NCBI GenBank assembly: GCA_018340805.1
Contig: JACMZG010001908.1
Coordinates: 33,809,414-33,873,413 of the forward strand
Origin: Microvelia longipes
Taxonomy: Eukaryota; Arthropoda; Insecta; Hemiptera; Veliidae
Length of the DNA: 64,000 nucleotides
Direction: 5' to 3'
A model generated the notes under the pieces. That model saw only the letters and a list, made by a program, of their open reading frames with translations. It was not told the DNA's origin and searched no databases. A program made the position numbers and the translations under genes. This document shows positions 47,341 through 59,300 of the stretch, piece by piece. Each line of letters opens with the position of its first letter. The stretch's first letter is position 1.

Positions 47341-48612
47341 AATTTTAGATTTTATTAACAAAAATACTCTTTTAGCAGTCAATCAATTTGGGTTTAAAGC
47401 CGAAACAAGTACTTTTGATGCTCTATATAATTTCACAAATCAAATACTAAATAAATTAGATAATGGACAATTTGTACTTTCGGTATTTTTAGATCTCCAG
47501 AAAGCATTTGACACGGTTAGCCATACAATTTTACTAAGAAAGTTACATTGCATGGGTTTCAGAGGACATTGTTATAATTGGTTAAAGAGTTACTTGTATA
47601 ACAGGCCACAGTACGTAAAAGTAGGTAATACTTTAAGTGAGAAAGTTTTCCTCAAAAGTGGCGTCGGTGTTCCTCAGGGCAGTGTCCTGGGACCAATCCT
47701 ATTCCTGATCTATGTCAATGAAATGTTGACAATGGATCGGGTGTACGATTTTTCCCAGGCATTTGCGGATGACAGCGTCATTTCATTTTGTGGACGAACT
47801 TGGGAAGAAGTATTTAATAAAGCATCACGAGGAATATCTATTATATATTTTTGGCTTACCTTACAAAGACTAACCTTAAACGTCCAGAAAACTAAATATG
47901 TAGCATTCTCTATTGACTCTAGAAACCAACCTCTAACTACAAACAGATTGTTACGAATACATACCCCAGACTGTTTGCTAAAAAATAATATTAAATGTGA
48001 CTGCTCTCAAAGAATAGCAAATACTGAAACCATCAAATACTTGGGCGTTTATCTTGATCAGCACTTAAGTTATAGCTATCATATAAATATTACAGTAAAA
48101 AGATTTAGGAAACTTATTTATTGCTTTGCACTTTTAACAAAGATTGCTTCAATAGATTTGCTACGCTCCATATACTATGCTCATGTCGAGTCAATATTGT
48201 ACTATGGCATCATAGCATATGGAAGCGCAGCACCAACCAATTTAGAACCCCTTAATATAATTCAGAAACGAATAATTAAAGTTATTTTATTTAGGCCCCT
48301 TACAGCTAACTCCGATGATCTTTTTAAAGACTTTAAAGTCTTGCCTATTCCTCTTTTATTTAAAAAATGTGTCCTCCTTAATTACTACAAACGTGAAAAA
48401 ATTGTGATTTCACATAATTATGAAACAAGAGGTAAGCAAGCTCAGATAGTAGACGCTCCCTATTGTAGATTATCAAAAAAAAAAATCATGCTTTATACAA
48501 AGGTCCCATGTTCTACAATGTTCTACCAATAGAAATTAAAACTGCAAAAAATATAAAACAATTTAAGAAAAAACTAAATAAACACCTACATGAATCAATA
48601 ATATCTATTTAG
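47341..48612 (+). pseudogene. Non-LTR retrotransposon reverse transcriptase (Jockey/CR1-type), 5'-truncated
   Basis: The open frame begins upstream of the first ATG: ILDFINKNTLLAVNQFGFKA, then the YxDxxKAFDTV region (FLDLQKAFDTVSH), WLKSYLYNRPQYV, the GVPQGSVLGP motif and the catalytic AFADDS. After that come the thumb (FLTLQRLTLN and KTKYVAF) and LGVYLDQHLSYSYH. The frame breaks at an 11-A run near 48475, and the C-terminus (LPIEIKTAKNIKQFKKKLN) continues in the next frame to TAG at 48610-48612. Endonuclease and the first reverse transcriptase blocks are missing. The remaining catalytic motifs are intact, so the copy is fairly young. The exact clade cannot be set by eye. Confidence 0.88.
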
Positions 48613-48795
48613 TATTTTGTGTTTTACATCTCTCTCTCTCTCTCTCCTCTCTATGTATCTATCCTCATTCTCTAATTATATATATATCTCTCTTTCTCTC
48701 TTTTTCCCCTTTTCCATTACCTCTCTCTCCTCTTAAGCATTAATATTATTGTTATTATTATTATTATTATTATTATATTATTATTATTATTATTA

Positions 48796-48831
<36 letters not shown>

Positions 48832-48838
48832 GTTGTTT
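48613..48838 (+). repeat. LINE 3' UTR with (CT)n and (TTA)n microsatellites
   Basis: (CT)n blocks at 48632-48730 and about 90 bases of TTA repeat at 48746-48834. The TTA run may be the expanded 3' tail of the LINE. Confidence 0.8.
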
Positions 48839-48849
48839 TGGAAAATTGG

Positions 48850-49312
48850 AATTATGGCACGCATATACCTATTTATAAGACTAGCATAGTATGTGCTATG
48901 TTTCATCTGATTATCAGCGTTAGTTCAATTTTTATCAAAAGACTTGTGTACGTTTTTTAAAAAAATTTAAAAAAACAGAACATGATTTAATTGAGTTAAA
49001 ATTTAGTACAAATGTATACTTTCACTTAATAAATATGTGCACAAAGTTTTGTTTCAATACAAGTATATCAATAATTTTTGTTGGATAAAGAAATTTAAGT
49101 AGCATTGAGCGTGGGCAGTGCTGTATGTGTGATCGCTGAGAATGAAACGGATGCATTTACTATCTGACGAGTGAAGTGAGTCGGAAGACATGTAGTATAA
49201 ATTTGGCGAACTGTATATTCTGAGGACGAGCGAAGCGAGTTCGAAGCAGAGATGATGAGCGTAGCGAATCCGATGTGATGAAAAAAGTACCGAGGTACCC
49301 CGTAACCAATTT
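48850..49312 (+). repeat. 5S-like dispersed repeat, copy 3 (+)
   Basis: The best-preserved 3' half in the window. It has a body with TTTCATCTGATTATCAGCGT, the 5S-like core at 49094-49140, and three units GACGAGTGAAGTGAGTCGGA, GACGAGCGAAGCGAGTTCGA and GATGAGCGTAGCGAATCCGA. It ends ACCGAGGTACCCCGTAACC. An 87-codon - strand open frame over it is chance. Confidence 0.78.
49094..49140 (+). promoter_or_regulatory. 5S rRNA internal control region-like core
   Basis: TTTAAGTAGCATTGAGCGTG and then GGCAGTGCTGTATGTGTGATCGC follow the 5S middle segment, with several changes in the C-box part. Confidence 0.6.
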
Positions 49313-49329
49313 TTCATTTTTGAAGTAAA

Positions 49330-49890
49330 ATTTAAAATAACCTTTGTGTTATGCCTGGCGGACTATTTTTTTTTTTTATAATTTTTATATTCTTTGCTTA
49401 TTTCATTTTTAATTAAATTGCGTATCAATATCTTTGAAAAAATCTTCAACAAAGTAAATAAATGTAAAAAGCAAAATATATTATATATTAATTAAATAAT
49501 CAAATAAAATTATCTTTTTTTTTTTCCTATACATTACATGTACGTACAAAGTATTTATTAAACAAATTGGTTGTTTAAAAAAATAATAATGTCATAAATT
49601 ATAAATAAATATAATTCTAAATGTGAATTGTATTTATAATAATAAATTAGCTATCAAAAACACATTGAAATAACTAATGATTTATCATTATTAATTAATT
49701 ATTACATTATGTTCAAATTAATGACAATATTTAATATTAATTTAAAATAAAATTGGTTAAAAACTTGATCTTAAAATAACATGTCCTAATACTTTTAACG
49801 TCATTAAAAGTTTTTGAGTAAAATTATATTAAGCTTCACAATTATATTTTTTTTACCTTCCCTCGTTTATGTTGGGTGTTCAAAAAAATC
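49330..49890. other. AT-rich sequence, nothing recognised
   Basis: No gene or repeat relative was seen. Confidence 0.35.
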
Positions 49891-49899
49891 AAATTCGTG

Positions 49900-50545
49900 A
49901 TTTCAACTATACTATAAAATGTTTTAAACCTCTTGAGAAGTTTTTACAAAGTTTACAGTCTTTATGTGTGTGATGGATGAGTGCGTCTGTCGGTTATCAT
50001 CATAGCTCTCAGTTATTTCTGGTATTAAAACTTGACAAAAAATCAATCTTTAGTTAAAGTTGCGATTTCCGATAAACAGTTTTATAACGTCATTAAAAAT
50101 CCTAAATGAGTCAGCGAAAATTCATAATACACGGAAAACTTATTGAATAGATTTAAAATTTGGCGCGCATGCAGTAATTCGTATAAATTACAGAAAGTGA
50201 TTTGTTTACATTATGTTACATATGTCAATCGATAAAACCGAAAATAATGTTGAATTTAAATTTATAACATCACACGAATGTTGAACATGCATATTTTACA
50301 ACTTATCAGCCATATCAGACAACTTTTAGATTTTTTGACATTTTTTCTTGAGACATTATTGCGCGTTAATGACGTAACACATATTTAAAAAAAACGAGAC
50401 TGTTCGGGACATTAATGAGGTAATTTTTTAACCGAATTTCATTTCGATTTGAAAAAGCGTTTGAAAGTTCTGTTTCGTGTCCCACAGAAACGTCTAGGAA
50501 TAAAATCTCGTACATACATGAGTGTGTGTGTGTGTGTGTGTGTGT
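49900..50545. repeat. 5S-family-related body segments with (GT)n
   Basis: Blocks resembling the 5S-like body occur (ATAACGTCATTAAAAATCC, ACACGGAAAACTTATTGAAT). A further block (GTTAATGACGTAACAC, TTCGTGTCCCACAGAAACG) is shared with 55050-55185. A (GT)n run lies at 50522-50546. Borders are unclear. Confidence 0.45.
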
Positions 50546-50599
50546 TTATATATTTATTTATAACTCATACAGATATAGAAGTCCCCCTGCAGAAATAAT

Positions 50600-50770
50600 T
50601 GATCTTTCCTGACTGAAATCAAGCCAAGTAAGATCTGAGATGGACTAAGTTATAAATTAGGCGTTTTTCGTATTCTGAGTGATGCGAAGCAAGTCCGAAG
50701 AGGTAAGGACTTGTATCTACTAATCCTGGTTAGGAAAGGTCTCGAGTTAACCCGTACTCCATTTTCACTT
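50600..50770 (+). repeat. 5S-like family terminal fragment (+)
   Basis: TGATGCGAAGCAAGTCCGAA and CTCGAGTTAACCCGTACTCC follow the family's 3' half, degenerate. The core is not recognisable. Confidence 0.4.
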
Positions 50771-51255
50771 TTCCTTATTTATCCGAAACCAATATCCGAA
50801 ACCAATATTTCTTCTGAATTATCCGTTTTAGGCGTTTTAAAGACCTCTTAAGTGGTTTTTACAAAGTTTTCTGTCTAAATTTATGTGATTGTGTGACTTT
50901 TATTAACGTAGCTACCAGCGTATTTATAATAAAGAGTTGAAACATATTAAAAAATCAACCAAACAAAGTTCGAAAGATTAGCAACAAAAATTAATTCTAT
51001 TTGCTACACGGAAAATATTTTTTATGACATCATAAACCTATAGAGATATATACTAGAGGGGGCATAGCATATCACAATACATTAAGAGTCCTGAAACATC
51101 ATTTTGGACTCTCAGAGGTTCTGCGTAACCTCATTGAAGCCTCTTCTAAGAGTAAGATAAGGTTTTAATTGTTTTAGGCTTCCTGCACATCGTTTGTATT
51201 GTTGATTTATATTTTCAGCGTTCTACTATATAAGTCACTGTAATTTGGTTCTGCT

Positions 51256-53378
51256 TTTTTTTTTTTTTTTTTTTATAATATTCCTTTATTTTAAATAAGT
51301 TTAAGTACAAAATAACTGACTCTATGATTAAAAGTAATGAAAATTTAAACATTCTTATGAAACATGCAAATTTATTCATTTATTACATCAATATTGCAGA
51401 TCAGTTACAATCAGCATATAGGAAAATACTCTCTGCTGTAAGACATTAGTCTTGTGCTGCAAAGAGGATGTTGTTTTATTATACTAATTTAAAGAAACAT
51501 CTAGTCATCTATCTTTCAGTACTATGTTCTTTTAAATATATATATCTACATAAGAAATATTTCAATTTCCCTCTAAAATATTTTTTTGTTAAATTTCGAC
51601 TTATAAGGATTTTAAATATGTGTTATATTGTCTAATAAGGATAGTTTTAATTTGTTTTTGTAATTTCTTTAGTTATATTAAGTTTTGGTAGTTCATTGTA
51701 CAGTTTGTGGATGTGTACTTCCAATGTATTTGCCCCAAGGTTGTTTTCATTGAAGGTTCTAATAGAGTATTCTTTTTGCTGCCCTGGTTACACCAGAAAC
51801 TCTTTTAACAGATTTATTATGTTTATAAAGAAAGATAAGAGATGTCATTTGCCACATAAACTCAATATTAAGAATATTTAATTTTTTATAAAGAGGACCT
51901 GATCTCTCTTCTCTCTCCTCATATAACTTTACTCTAAGTAAAGCTTTTTGTAAGATTTCTATGGGTCTTCTGAGAGTGGACGGAGCCGCACCCCATCCTA
52001 TTAATCCATACCTTATTATAGAATCAGCTAATGCGTATAAAGCATGCGTCTCTGGTCCACTGTCAGAAAACCCTAGCTCTCAGCATATGTATAGTGTTTG
52101 TCTGAGCTTCTTCTGCAGCTCTTGAATATGGTGATTCCATTTCAAATGGCAATCTAAATTAACGCCCAAATATTTAGCTGTACAACTCTTTCCACCTTGG
52201 GACAAAAACTGAGAAGGAAACATGTTGAGGCATTGTCGACGGTTGTGTATGCTAATTTGCAGGAAAGTCGGTTGAGTTCTTTTATCGTGTGAAAACGTTA
52301 ATATTTTAGTTTTAGCTGCATTTACTGTTAATAAATGTTTGTTGAGCCAATTTTTACAACTATTAAATCAGATTCAATCTGTGAATTACTTGATCCCAGT
52401 CAATACCAGTTCCTAGTAATACCAATCATCACAAAACCCTACGATTTGTCCTTTAAAGTTTATTTTAAAAAGGTCTATTATATATATCAGAAAATACGTG
52501 GGTGCTAAAACTGTCCCCTGAGGTATTGAGTATTTTGAGGTTTTTTCATCACTAAATTCTCCATTTACTTCAACAACTTGAGTACGATTTAGTAAGTAAC
52601 TTTCACACCACTTTAATAAAATACCATTTATTCCTATTTTTTCAATTTTTTTAATTAATATTTTTAGTGAAACAGAGTCGAATGCTTTCGAAAGATCTAG
52701 TAAAACTGCCACCGCTTAAATCCTTGATCAAGTTGTTCAGTAATGTATGAAGTTACCTCTGAGACAGCATCTTCTGTACTTAAGCCTTTTCTAAAACCAA
52801 ATTGAAGAGATGGTAATTTATTATGTTTTTCTAAGAATTTGACTAAATTTTTTTTTACCACCTTTTCAATTATTTTACCAACATTTGACAGCATAGATAT
52901 GGGTCTGTAATTTTCCGGTTCAGTTTTATCACCCTTTTTAAAGATTGGTTTCACGATAGCGTTTTTAAAAATATTAGGATAAACGCCCGTATTCAGAGAT
53001 GATTTGGTTAGATAAAGAATTGGCTCAACTAAATAATCTATGTTAGTTTTAATTATATTAACAGTAATGAGATCGTGGCCAGGTCCAGAGCCTCCTCTGA
53101 GGTCTGAAACTGCTTCCATGATATCATTTTTACTTACTTGAATTTCTTGTAAACAAATGTCAGAGTCATTGTCTTCGTCAATTATCGTCTGTGTTTCACC
53201 GTCTTTCATCAGTTTGTCAGCCATTTTCTCACCTATTGTAGAAAAATAATCTCCCAAAACATCAGCAGCATCTTTACTATTTGTTACTGCATTAATTATT
53301 TCCCCTTCATTATTTTTAATTTCTTTAAGATTCTCTTTTTCTCTAAATTGCCCTGTAACTGCTTCATTTATAGTTTAA
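51256..53378 (-). pseudogene. Second non-LTR retrotransposon, decayed, with poly(A) tail
   Basis: Read on the - strand from about 53378: NEAVTGQF, GDYFSTIGEKMADKL, GPGHDLITVNIIK, the palm start IVKPIFKKGDKTEPENYRPI, LQFGFRKGLSTEDAV, a one-base frameshift near 52704, then LLDLSKAFDSV, SIPQGTVLAP and FCDD. The last replaces the usual FADD. Stops and frameshifts follow; the thumb and C-terminal parts (AKYLGVNLDCHLKWN, YGLMGWGAAPSTLRRPIEIL) are still readable down to about 51700. A poly(T) run of about 18 bases at 51258-51275, with AATAAA on the - strand just inside it, is the element's poly(A) tail. It is 5'-truncated and inactive, and older than the copy at 47.3 kb. Confidence 0.87.
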
Positions 53379-53389
53379 ATGAATTATTA

Positions 53390-53929
53390 TTATTATTATT
53401 TTAAATGAATAACTTATTTGATTATATTGATAATCAAAGGTGTTCAGGTTATTTTTTTGATGTTACAAAATTTAACTAATAGGGTTGTAATACTCTATGC
53501 ATCTGCAAAAATATGACTAATAAAAGAATCCGTTGGCATTAATTCGCTAAGTAAATAACGTCGATATTCTTTTCAATGCACGTTTAATATATAAAGTAAT
53601 AAATAATTTGAAAACAAACTCTATACTATTAGGGTTGGTTGCCGGTTCGATAAAGCGGAAATCTGGTTTAAAGGGAAAACCTGGTTAAGGGGAAACTCCT
53701 CGGTTGATTTTGATACATTAATGGCTTGTAACACCCTGCCAACAAGACAATACAATCATTATCCTGTAATAAATTACTTAGGCAACTACTATGCGCTGAA
53801 TAAAATTAACATTACACTGTTTTAAAAATAATATTTTTTTTATACTTTTGAACACTTACACGGCTTACTACAAAGTTCGTGCAACGTGTGCTCATAACTA
53901 TCTAGATGGTAATACAAAACTATGCCTCT
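53390..53929. other. Intergenic sequence
   Basis: A patch at 53630-53700 (GGTTGGTTGCCGGTTCGATA and GGGGAAACTCC) may be an element end, but its partner was not found. Confidence 0.3.
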
Positions 53930-54309
53930 AAAATTAGAAGTACGCACTATTATTTGCACTAGTTTAAAGCTTAGTTACTTATCTTAGTCAGTTATCTTTA
54001 AAGGTTTTAGTGCATTTCCTTTGAAAAATACAAACAAAATGAATTACGAGCAGTGCTTGACAATTGAGTAACTGCTTAGGTTCTTAAGCATAAGCGAATT
54101 TAAATTCCAAAGAAAAATTCACTAAAAAGTAAAAATAGGGCCGATTTTAGTATCGTTTTATTAGAAACTGTCCTTTGGGAATAAATTTGCTAATGGGATA
54201 GGCGTCATGGTGGAAGTTGGACCTCGGACCACCACTACCGTTTCAGAGGTCCTTAATGACAAAAATATAAGTTTTGCGAGACATATATATATTATATATA
54301 TATATATAT

Positions 54310-54344
<35 letters not shown>

Positions 54345-54887
54345 GATATAATATTATAATATAATTGGCTGAAACTTTAAAGAAAATAGAACTAGCTTGA
54401 TAGTGAATAATAGTGCGTACTGCTAATTTAGAGGTAGAGTTTATATAACGCCTGAATAAATTAAGCGCATCTTTGAAAAATACAGACAAAATGAGTTACG
54501 AGCAGTGCTTTGACAATTGAGTAACTGCTGAGGTTCTTAGTATAAACCGGAACCTTAAGCAAGAAATGTGTTGTTAAGCACGGAAACACTCATTTCAAAT
54601 GAAATTCGCCTGACATGCGGACTACCGCGCCAGAATTATTTAGTTTATAAACTTATATAATGTAAAAACGATGAAAAATTATTGTCCTACCAGGATTGTT
54701 GTTAAGCACGGAAACCCGCATCCAAAGGAAATTTTCCGACATGCGGACACCGCGCCAGAATTATTTGTAGTTGTTATCTTATATTATGTAAAAAATCGAT
54801 AAAAAATTATCATCCCTACTAGGGTTGTTGTAAAGCATGGAAAGGCATCTAAGGAAATTCGCCCGACATGCGGACCACCGCGCCAGA
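53930..54887. mobile_element. MITE of the GGCGCGGTGGTCCGCATG family, copy 3, with repeated end
   Basis: The right end finishes ATGCGGACCACCGCGCCAGA. Internally ACGAGCAGTGCTTGACAATTG and GAGTAACTGC occur twice in the same direction (about 54046 and 54500). The exact left end was not found; the start given is the first block shared with copy 2. An (AT)n run lies at 54286-54360. Confidence 0.5.
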
Positions 54888-54890
54888 ATT
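54573..54890. repeat. Tandem copies of a MITE end, about 127-bp unit
   Basis: GTTAAGCACGGAAAC, GGAAATT.. and GACATGCGGAC..CCGCGCCAGA return three times, ending at about 54635, 54760 and 54887. Only the element end plus a short spacer is amplified. Confidence 0.8.
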
Positions 54891-54959
54891 TTAAATCAGA
54901 TTAAGTCTTTAAAGGTTAAATGTCGCAAGGCATTCGTCCAGCACCAATACCCGGCGTCT

Positions 54960-55190
54960 GATGTTTAACCATACATACAAGTGTAAAAAATGTCAGCCCA
55001 ATCTAAACACTTTTTACAGTTTTGTGATTTCTTGAAATATTTGTGGGGTCATTATTATGGGTTAATGACGTCACAATTATTTCATAAACTAAAGGATTGG
55101 GGACATTAACCAGGTTAATTTTTGTGACAAGTTTCATTCAATCTGAGAAAGTTTTCGAATGATATCGTGTCCCATAGAAATGTTAAAAAA
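54960..55190. repeat. Dispersed repeat shared with 50.3-50.5 kb
   Basis: Shares GGGTTAATGACGTCACA, CATTAACCAGGTTAATTTTT and ATATCGTGTCCCATAGAAATG with 50350-50500. Confidence 0.5.
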
Positions 55191-56365
55191 ATCATTAATT
55201 ACTGGAAAAATCGTTAAAAATAAGAAAAAAGAATGAATCCCGGGAGGGGCTTTTCAGATGACCCGACTATGTTTAAATATCATAATTTATACATGGCCTA
55301 GAATTTTATTTAGTGAGTTTTCGATTTTTGGGAACATAGACCACTTTTAAAGGTCTAGAATAATTTTTACCTACCTTTAAACCATTTAATATTGGCTCAT
55401 CTGACACTTTCTACCCTGTTTGGCCATGCTGTAATGAGCTAAATATCATATCATTAAGTTATTATGCGAAAATATTTGATGGAAATTAGGTGAAGGCACT
55501 AATTGTGCATTATGAAAAATAATAAAAATAAAAATTCTTTCAAATTTAATATTAAAATAATTCCTAGTTCTCAGAAAATAAGAAAAGCAAAACATGATAA
55601 TTACAACTTTGTAGAGAAACCCCTAAAAACTTAAAATACAAACAAATTCGTACAATTTAATCCCCAGCTATTCTTTTATATAAGAATGGAAGTAATACTG
55701 ATATTCGAGCCCATTTCTACATCAAACTCTCTAGGGACCGATAAAACTTTTCCATTGGATATGTCGAATCCAACTTTGACACCAATTAGGCTTAGTTGCC
55801 GGCTAATACTATATTGACAGCATTGTATCGAATTTTTCTACCCTTCGCCTGGGTCTCTGCTATAACTTTACTATTGACCGACAAAAATAAATTTCTATTT
55901 CAACATTCTCTACCTTTCCTAGATCCCTTATTTGTCTCATGAGAATTGCTTTCTGTTTTTTGGCTAAAAGTTTTTCATAAAAATATTAAAATTACTTTTT
56001 TCTAAAAAAAAAACATGAATAAAGAAGAAGCAAACTTGTACAGGGATACACTAGGGTAAGTCTTTTGTATTCAGTTAATTTTCCCTAAAAAGAGTAGTGA
56101 AATAATGGGTCCCCCAAGTAATGTGTGGCTAAGGTCCCTAACCCTTCATACCAAAGCTATAAGAGAGCCTTAAACCCTACTGGCAGGGTTAGGTCCCAAA
56201 GCCCCTAAAGGCTCCCAAGCTTTCATTCAAACTGCAAATAAAGAGTTTATAATACCAGAGTTTCCAACCTATCTCAATTTAGCAGCGTATACAGTAACTC
56301 CTGCCATATTTTTATTAATAAATCCCCTTTTTCTTATGTATAACACTAAAATTAGGGTTGCCACG
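55191..56365. other. Intergenic sequence up to the assembly gap
   Basis: No gene recognised. At 56228-56249 a 22-base stretch containing CAAACTGCAAATAAAGAG equals part of the satellite unit that fills the far side of the gap. Confidence 0.45.
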
Positions 56366-56375
56366 NNNNNNNNNN
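56366..56375. other. Assembly gap (10 N)
   Basis: Ten N bases separate unique sequence from the satellite array. The real gap size is unknown. Confidence 1.
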
Positions 56376-59300
56376 TTAAATCAAAAATCTTCTTTCTTCC
56401 ACTAAATGTTAATAATGAAACTAAATATCTAAGAAATAAGCTAACGATTGATAAAATAAAATTCGATGAAATGAAAATGAATAAATTGTAATTGAATGGC
56501 TTGTTTGTATTTATAAATGTTTAGTTGTATCACTGTTAATTAAAAACTGTAGTTAGTGCTTGCCTTGTTATTAAAACAAAAAAAACATTTAGAATTGTTA
56601 AAAAAAACAAAAAATTGTTATTGTTATTTTAATTTTAGTGTGCTTGCTTAAAATATTAAAAAACAAAAAACATAGAAAACCAAAAAAATTGTTATTAAAT
56701 ATTGTTATTTTAGTTTCAGTGTCTTGCTTTGTTATTAAAAAAAAAAATTGAAAAACTAAAAAATTTTTTATTTTATTGTTATTGTTATTGTTATTTTAGT
56801 TTTAGTATGCGTGCCTATTTATAAGTTGCTTACCTATTTTTATTTTGGGTGTTTTTAAATAGGTTTATGGTTATTTTTTAATGGTTGCTTTCATCATATT
56901 ATTAGAATTTAATTTCTAAATATTTACTTTTTTCGTTTTAAATTACACATTTATTGATATATAATTTAAATTTTGAAGATACTGATTTTTTGTTTGTAAA
57001 ATATCGTCAACTTTATTAAATTGATTGCTCTATATAAAATAATTATTTTTACCAAAGTTTTATTCAATAAGATGTCTCTATGAAAACTGAGATTTTCAAC
57101 ATATTTTTATTTGTTTAGTTAATTCAAATGTGTTAAACAAATTATGGTAAAATCAATAAATGGCAATATTAAGATTTTAATTTTCAAAATTTTATCATTA
57201 ATATTATTACCTATATGCTGTATTTTTTGTAGATTTTGAAAAATGAATTCAACTAAATCATATAAATAATCCAATAGATTTTGATTTTAATGTAATATTA
57301 AGAAAATATTACCATGTCAACACTATATCTTTCAAATATATCTATTTAAATTTAATCAAAAATGAAAGACTGTAATAAAACAAATCAAACTGCAAATAAA
57401 GAGTTTTTGAAAAGAATAGGATTACCAAATTTACTAAATCAAAATCTCTTTCTTTCCACTAAATGTTAATAATGAAACTAAATATCTAAGAAATAAGCTA
57501 ACGATTGATAAAATAAAATTCGATGAAAATGAAATGAATAAATTGTAATTTGAATGGCTTGTTTGTATTTATAAATGTTTAGTTTATCAAATACTTTAGT
57601 GTGCTTGCCTTGTTATTAAAACAAAAAAATAAAAAAAACCAAAAAAAATTGTTATTGTTATTTTAATTTTAGTGTGCTTGCCTTGTTATTAAAACAAAAA
57701 ACTAGAAAAAACCAAAAAAAATTGTTATTGTTATTGTTATTTTAGTTTCAGTGTGCTTGCTTTGTTATTAAAACAAAAAAATTGAAAAAACTAAAAAAAT
57801 TTTTATTGTTATTGTTATTAGTTATTTTTAGTTTTAGTATGCGTGCCTATTTATAAGTTGCTTACCTATTTTTATTTGGTGTTTTTAAATAGGTTTTATG
57901 GTTATTTTTTAATTGGTTGCTTTCATCATATTATTAGAATTTAATTTCTAAATATTTACTTTTTCGTTTTAAATTACACATTTATTGATATATAATTAAA
58001 TTTTGAAGATACTGAATTTTTTGTTTGTAAAATATCGTCAACTTTATTAAATTGATTTGCTCTATAAAAATAATTATTTTTACCCAAGTTTTCAATAAGA
58101 TGTCTCTATGAAAACTGAGATTTTCAACATATTTTATTTTGTTTAGTTAATTCAAATGTGTTAAACAAATTATGGTAAAATCATAAAATGGCAATATTAA
58201 GATTTTAATTTTCAAAATTTTATCATTAAATATTATTACACTATATGCTGTATTTTTTGTAGATTTTGAAAAATGAATTCAACTAAATCATATAAATAAT
58301 CAATAGATTTTGATTTTAATGTAAATTTTAAGAAAATATTACCATGTCAACACTATATCTTTCAATATATCTATTTAAATTTAATCAAAATGAAAGACTG
58401 TAATAAAACAAATCAAACTGCAAATAAAGAGTTTTTGAAAAGAATAGGATTACCAAATTTACTAAATCAAAAATCTCTTTCTTCCACTAAATGTTAATAA
58501 TGAAACTAAATATCTAAGAAATAAGCTAACGATTGATAAAATAAAAATTCGATGAAATGAAAATGAATAAATTGTAAATTTGAATGGCTGTTTGTATTTA
58601 TAAATGTTTAGTTGTATCAAATACTGTTAGTGTGCTTGCCTTGTTATTAAACAAAAAAATAAAAAAACCAAAAAAATTGTTATTGTTATTTTAATTTTTA
58701 GTGTGCTTGCCTTGTTATTAAAACAAAAAAATAAAAAAAACCAAAAAAAATTGTTATTGTTATTGTTATTTTAGTTTCAGTGTGCTTGCTTGTTATTAAA
58801 ACAAAAAAATTGAAAAAAAAAAAATTTTATTGTTATTGTTATTGTATTTTAGTTTTAGTATGCGTGCCTATTTATAAGTTGCTTACCTATTTTTATTTTG
58901 GTGTTTTTAATAGGTTTTATGGTTATTTTTTAATTGGTTGCTTTCATCATATTATTAGAATTTAATTTCTAAATATTTACTTTTTCGTTTTAAATTACAC
59001 ATTTATTGATATTATAATTTAAATTTTTGAAGATACTGAATTTTTTGTTTGTAAAATATCGTCAAACTTTATTAAATTGATTTGCTCTATAAAAATAATT
59101 ATTTTACCCAAGTTTTTTCAATAAGATGTCTCTATGAAAACTGAGATTTTCAACATATTTTATTTTGTTTAGTTAATTCAAATGTGTTAAACAAATTATG
59201 GTAAAATCAATAAATGGCAATATTAAGATTTTAATTTTCAAAATTTATCATTAATATTATTACACTATATGCTGTATTTTTTGTAGATTTTGAAAATGAA

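Noticed and set aside
47552..48532. Intact host reverse transcriptase gene
   Set aside because: It is a 5'-truncated LINE with a frameshifted C-terminus and a microsatellite tail, so a retrotransposon copy rather than a host gene.
54573..54890. CRISPR-like array of regularly spaced repeats
   Set aside because: The window is clearly eukaryotic, and the repeats are amplified MITE ends with similar spacers.
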